A DNA stretch of 35,263 nucleotides from Chloroflexota bacterium (GTDB taxonomy: Bacteria; Chloroflexota; Anaerolineae; Caldilineales; Caldilineaceae). Position 1 is the first letter of the stretch. Every line of letters starts with the position of its first letter. The translations under genes and the position numbers were made by a program. This document shows, in pieces, positions 32,346-35,263 of this stretch. The notes under the pieces are model-generated. The model worked only from the letters and a program-made list of their open reading frames with translations. It made no database searches and was not told the origin of the DNA. The DNA lies in contig DMDA01000078.1 of assembly GCA_003451595.1 (NCBI GenBank), positions 1 to 35,263 of the forward strand, written 5' to 3'.

Positions 32346-32393
32346 AATCTCTAATCTCCAATCTCAACTCCCAGAGATTGGAGATTAGAGATT
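32346..32393. repeat. Perfect 20-bp hairpin of heptamer repeats between binding-protein and permease genes
   Basis: Arms AATCTCTAATCTCCAATCTC (32346-32365) and exact complement (32374-32393), loop 8 bases. Each arm is built from the heptamer-like GATTGGA/GATTAGA unit. The hairpin starts directly after the stop of the binding-protein gene. In known sugar transport operons a stem-loop at this junction keeps the binding protein in excess over the permeases; that role is inferred here. Confidence 0.8.
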
Positions 32394-32404
32394 GGAGATT
32401 GAGT

Positions 32405-33733
32405 TTACTGCCCGAACCCCGAACTCTGCGCCGCAGCGACCAGCGCATTGGCGAAGGCGTCCACGTTCTTGTCGACGACAAAGACTGTCACGGCGTCGTT
32501 GAGCGCCTGCTGGAAATCCGCCGGCGCCGCCGAGCCATGCACGACGCTGGGCACCAGCGCATCATTGGCGAAGGAGTCCATCGACCAGTTGTGATAGACG
32601 CCAAACTTGGCGCGGTCACAGTCGGTGCGGGCGCAGATCGACCCCTTGAGCGGGTTGAAGGCTTCTTGCGCCTCCTTGCTGCCGATGACCTTGAGCCAAT
32701 TCCTGGCGTTCTCCGGGTTCGCCGAGCCTTTGCCGATAGGGAAGCCATCGGCGACGATCATGAAGGAACCCGCCGTGCCCGGATGGCTGACCCAACCAAA
32801 CTCCACGTTGTCGGTCAGCCCGGCGTTGACGAACTCACCATAAGCCCAGTCGCCCATGGAGTTGAAGGCGCAGCCGCCCTCCATCAGTTTCTTGACTGCC
32901 TGATCCCACGAGAGCGCCGAATGGTCTTCGTTCTGGTACTCAAGCATCTTGCCGTAGGTCTCCATCGCCTGCTTGACGCCGGGGTCATCGAAGCGCGTGG
33001 CGCCGTTCCATAGCCCGTTGTACGCTTCCGGCCCGATCGTGCCGAGCAGCGTGTTCTCAAAGAGCTGCGCCGTCGCCCAGATGCCGGAATCGCCCACGCA
33101 GAGCGGCGTCACGCCCGCAGCTTTCAGTTGGTCAGCGATGGTGATGAACTCGTCAACGCTCAGTGTGTCACCAACCTCGATGCCGTTGTCCGCCAACAGT
33201 TGTTTGTTGTACCAGAAGCCGTTGCCGCGATGGACGCCGACCGTCACCTGGTAGATCTCACCATCCTTGGTCATCATCGTGCGGAGCGCCTCGGGCACAA
33301 CGTCGTTCCACCCCTCCGCCTCGTAGAGATCGGTGACCGGTTCCACATAGCCTGGCTCGACATACTGGCCGATCAGCTCGAAGCCGGGATGCACCTGCCA
33401 GGTGTCGGGTACGTCACCACCAGCCAGGCGCGTCTGCAGCACGCCGCGCGCCGCCGAACCGCCGCCGCCCGCCACCGTGGCGTTGATGATCTCGACGTCG
33501 GGATATTGCGCGCTGTAGGCGTCGAAGAGCGCCTGCAACGCCGCCGCCTCGCCACCGGATGTCCACCACGAGAAGACCTCCAGTTTTCCACCGCCTGCTG
33601 GCGCCGCTGCTTCACCGCCGGCAGGGGCTGCCTGACCGCCGCCAGGCGCAGCTGCCGGTGCTGCACAGCCGGTGAAGACCAGCGCCGCCAGCAACATAGC
33701 CGTCATCACAAACAGGATGCGTTTGCCGAACAT
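32405..33733 (-). CDS. Sugar-binding lipoprotein of the ABC transporter
   Basis: The 442-aa product has a lipoprotein signal, with the lipobox LVFTGC ending at Cys23, a Gly/Ala/Pro linker, and an extracellular solute-binding type 1 fold (VFSWWTSGGEAAALQALFDAY, LAGGDVPDTWQ, FWYNKQLL, GGCAFNSMGDW). Aromatic residues fit a carbohydrate or polyol ligand; the exact one is not predictable. ATG 33733 has AAGGAGA 8 nt upstream. The frame is open to 33787 without a further start site of quality. Confidence 0.92.
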   Translation of the reverse strand: MFGKRILFVMTAMLLAALVFTGCAAPAAAPGGGQAAPAGGEAAAPAGGGKLEVFSWWTSGGEAAALQALFDAYSAQYPDVEIINATVAGGGGSAARGVLQTRLAGGDVPDTWQVHPGFELIGQYVEPGYVEPVTDLYEAEGWNDVVPEALRTMMTKDGEIYQVTVGVHRGNGFWYNKQLLADNGIEVGDTLSVDEFITIADQLKAAGVTPLCVGDSGIWATAQLFENTLLGTIGPEAYNGLWNGATRFDDPGVKQAMETYGKMLEYQNEDHSALSWDQAVKKLMEGGCAFNSMGDWAYGEFVNAGLTDNVEFGWVSHPGTAGSFMIVADGFPIGKGSANPENARNWLKVIGSKEAQEAFNPLKGSICARTDCDRAKFGVYHNWSMDSFANDALVPSVVHGSAAPADFQQALNDAVTVFVVDKNVDAFANALVAAAQSSGFGQ

Positions 33734-34053
33734 GTTCTGTCTCCTTATACTCTTGTTGTTTGAAGCGCGAATCGAACGTTGAAGCAATGGGAAGCAAGTT
33801 GTCTAGGGCGATTCACCTCCTGTGACTACTCCGAAACTCTACCTTCTCTATCGACACGAATCGGCGCTGAGAATGCTGGGGAGACGGCAGTGCACTCGAC
33901 CTCGGACAAGGACAGTTTGTGCTGCCGCCTTCCCCACAACGCCGGACCCGCAGGTCCGCAAATCATGCAATCGTAGACGCCGCTCGCAGCGGCGTGATCT
34001 CGCCGTTCAACAACCTCGATCCTGCATCGAGAGTCTGCGGCTGGGAGCCGCAG
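33734..34053. other. 320-bp gene-free stretch with four stem-loops
   Basis: Between the binding-protein start and the Gfo/Idh gene stop. It contains four consecutive short hairpins in 33943-34053 and, closer to the binding-protein gene, a purine-rich AGGAGGTGA motif (minus strand) followed by only a short open stretch. No clear promoter boxes were found for the transporter genes. Confidence 0.5.
33943..34053. repeat. Array of four stem-loops after the Gfo/Idh gene
   Basis: CGGACC-cgca-type hairpin 33943-33958, ACGCCGC...GCGGCGT 33977-33995, CTCGAT...ATCGAG 34015-34031 and CTGCGGCT...AGCCGCAG 34035-34053, all with perfect stems and loops of 3-5 bases. The last abuts the stop of the minus-strand Gfo/Idh gene. 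No T-run follows. It might be a structured 3' end, a small structured RNA, or repeat debris. Confidence 0.65.
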
Positions 34054-35199
34054 CTACCATAGCACTTCCTCGACTTTCACCCACCGCCCTTCCGCCGACG
34101 ACCTCTCTGCTGCCGCCATCACCGCCTGGATGTGCAGCCCGTCCGCCAGCGTCGGCTGCGTCGGCTTATCTTCTGCCACCGCCTTGAGGAACTGATATTG
34201 GCATTCGGCGTGGGTGCGCACGAAGTCGGGCGCCATCGACCAGTCCGGCGCCTTCTGCCCCGCATAGCGGTTGACGGTCTCGATCTTGCGGAAGCCGCGC
34301 ATCCCGCCGGTCGGCTTGTCGCTGTCGCGCACGTCGTAGACCTCCAACCACGCCGGGTCGAGGCCGCTGAAGCGGAGCGCGCCCTTCTCGCCGAAAAGCT
34401 CGAAGCCGATGTCGTTGGTTAGCCCCGTGCCCATGCGCGAGGCATCGACCACGCCCAGAACGCCGGCTTTGGTGCGCAGCGTGAGCAGCGCGATGTCGTC
34501 CACATCCACAGCAACGCGTTCCGTTGCGCCAGCGCCGACGGGACGTTCCTTGATCAGCGTGTCGAGCGTCGCCTGTACGGACTCAAACTCGCCCACGACG
34601 GAATAGAGCATGTCCAGGATGTGCGAGCCGATGTCGAAAAGCGTCCCGCCGCCGGCAATCGCCTTTTGCTGCCGCCACGAGATCGGCTTGTTGGGGTCGA
34701 TGTAGCTGGAGCGATAGTAGCGCCCGCGGAAGGAAAAGATGCGCCCCAGGAACCCCTCCTCCACAAGCTGCCGCGCCCGCAACACCGCCGGATAGAAGCG
34801 AAAGTTGAAGGTCATCTGCGTCTTGACGCCGGCGCGCGCCGCCGCTGCGACCATGCGCTGCGCCTCGGCCACGTTCATCGCCAGCGGCTTCTCACAGTAG
34901 ATGTGCTTGCCCGCCGCCGCTGCGGCTTCGACGATCTCGGCGTGCATGTGGTTGGGCACGCAAATATCGACCGCCTCAATCTCTGGGTGCGCCAGCAATT
35001 CCCGGTAATCTGCCGTCCAGAAGTTGCAGCCAAGTTCGGCTGCAGCCGCCTGCGCCGTCTCCGCCCGCGTCGTCGCCACGCCGCCAATGCGCACTGCGTC
35101 GGCAGGCAGTCCGTAATGAAAGGGCAGCGAACGGTACGCCATGCCATGCACGCGCCCGATGCCGCCGTAGCCGATCATGCCGATGGTAGGAAAGGTCAT
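34054..35199 (-). CDS. Gfo/Idh/MocA-family NAD(P)-dependent oxidoreductase
   Basis: The 381-aa product has the Rossmann start IGMIGYGGIGRVHG, the EKPLA loop (KHIYCEKPLAMN), and GGGTLFDIGSHILDML with the active-site Asp and His. The family oxidises sugars or polyols such as inositol or glucose derivatives with NAD(P). ATG 35199 is chosen, with AAAGGA 11 nt upstream; TTG 35208 is also possible. It is the first gene of the cluster on the transcription strand and may act on the imported substrate. Confidence 0.92.
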   Translation of the reverse strand: MTFPTIGMIGYGGIGRVHGMAYRSLPFHYGLPADAVRIGGVATTRAETAQAAAAELGCNFWTADYRELLAHPEIEAVDICVPNHMHAEIVEAAAAAGKHIYCEKPLAMNVAEAQRMVAAAARAGVKTQMTFNFRFYPAVLRARQLVEEGFLGRIFSFRGRYYRSSYIDPNKPISWRQQKAIAGGGTLFDIGSHILDMLYSVVGEFESVQATLDTLIKERPVGAGATERVAVDVDDIALLTLRTKAGVLGVVDASRMGTGLTNDIGFELFGEKGALRFSGLDPAWLEVYDVRDSDKPTGGMRGFRKIETVNRYAGQKAPDWSMAPDFVRTHAECQYQFLKAVAEDKPTQPTLADGLHIQAVMAAAERSSAEGRWVKVEEVLW

Positions 35200-35221
35200 G
35201 CGCGTCAATCCTTTGTTGAAT

Positions 35222-35263
35222 AAGCGATTGAGAGATTAGGGGATTGGAGACTGGAGACTGGAG
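35222..35263. repeat. Heptamer-type repeat upstream of the Gfo/Idh gene
   Basis: AAGCGATTGAGAGATTAGGG, then GATTGGAGACTGGAGACTGGA-like units run to the window end. The same GATTGGA/GAGA unit forms the repeats at 24907, 25800 and 32346. Confidence 0.6.

Noticed and set aside
33818..33825. Strong AGGAGGTGA-type ribosome site on the minus strand with a short GTG frame toward the binding-protein gene
   Set aside because: The only start in range lies within the SD itself, and the 23-codon frame shows no leader-peptide features; chance is likely.

Overview
This looks like a chromosomal segment of a GC-rich bacterium, probably a Chloroflexota member and perhaps Caldilineae or a relative. The hints are an ECF sigma factor coupled to a FecR-like protein with a very long Thr/Pro tail, GTG and TTG starts, abundant dispersed hairpin repeats, and AT-rich Bacteria-type promoters. 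The phylum is inferred from style and gene content, because no rRNA gene is present. No CRISPR array, tRNA or rRNA gene was found.

Layout. 1-2000: an orphan IS630-type HTH transposase half, a degenerate receiver-domain protein with a near-consensus promoter, and a 100-aa protein. 2077-6571: a secreted helical protein and a TgpA-like membrane transglutaminase. 6643-10012: an MBL-fold protein, then an inositol-monophosphatase-family enzyme, a Crp/Fnr regulator, a DUF2892 membrane protein and a thioredoxin-DUF2892 fusion, with a terminator just before the last. 10268-14614 (minus): ECF sigma factor, FecR/SH3/Thr-Pro protein, and CTP synthase. 14815-18777: flavin-reductase-like (PNPOx fold) protein, PHP phosphoesterase, alanine racemase, endonuclease III, and rpsT on the opposite strand. 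19481-21113: a NarL-type and a PhoB-type response regulator, plus an uncatalogued 59-aa protein just upstream of the latter. 21179-23767: an exported alpha/beta-hydrolase relative that has lost its nucleophile.

24007-35199 (minus) is the most distinctive part, a catabolic cluster. In transcription order it holds a Gfo/Idh/MocA dehydrogenase, a sugar-binding lipoprotein, two sugar ABC permeases, a glycyl radical enzyme (GRE), a Dabb-domain protein, a GMC oxidoreductase and the GRE activase. The likely logic is uptake of a sugar, polyol or glycoside, its oxidation by the GMC and Gfo/Idh/MocA enzymes, and radical dehydration or C-C cleavage by the GRE. No transporter ATPase is encoded here. A vapBC-like toxin-antitoxin pair, on the opposite strand, separates the GMC gene from the activase gene. 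It is flanked by ~61-bp direct repeats that contain the end of one gene and the start of the other, so it appears to have split an older coupled pair.

Repeats are a second theme. A small MITE-like element with TA-flanked inverted ends and a conserved internal hairpin occurs as three copies and a remnant between 10 and 19.4 kb. In the catabolic cluster, most gene junctions longer than ~60 bp carry repeat or hairpin DNA: heptamer repeats, CGCAGATT-type elements, or a run of four stem-loops.
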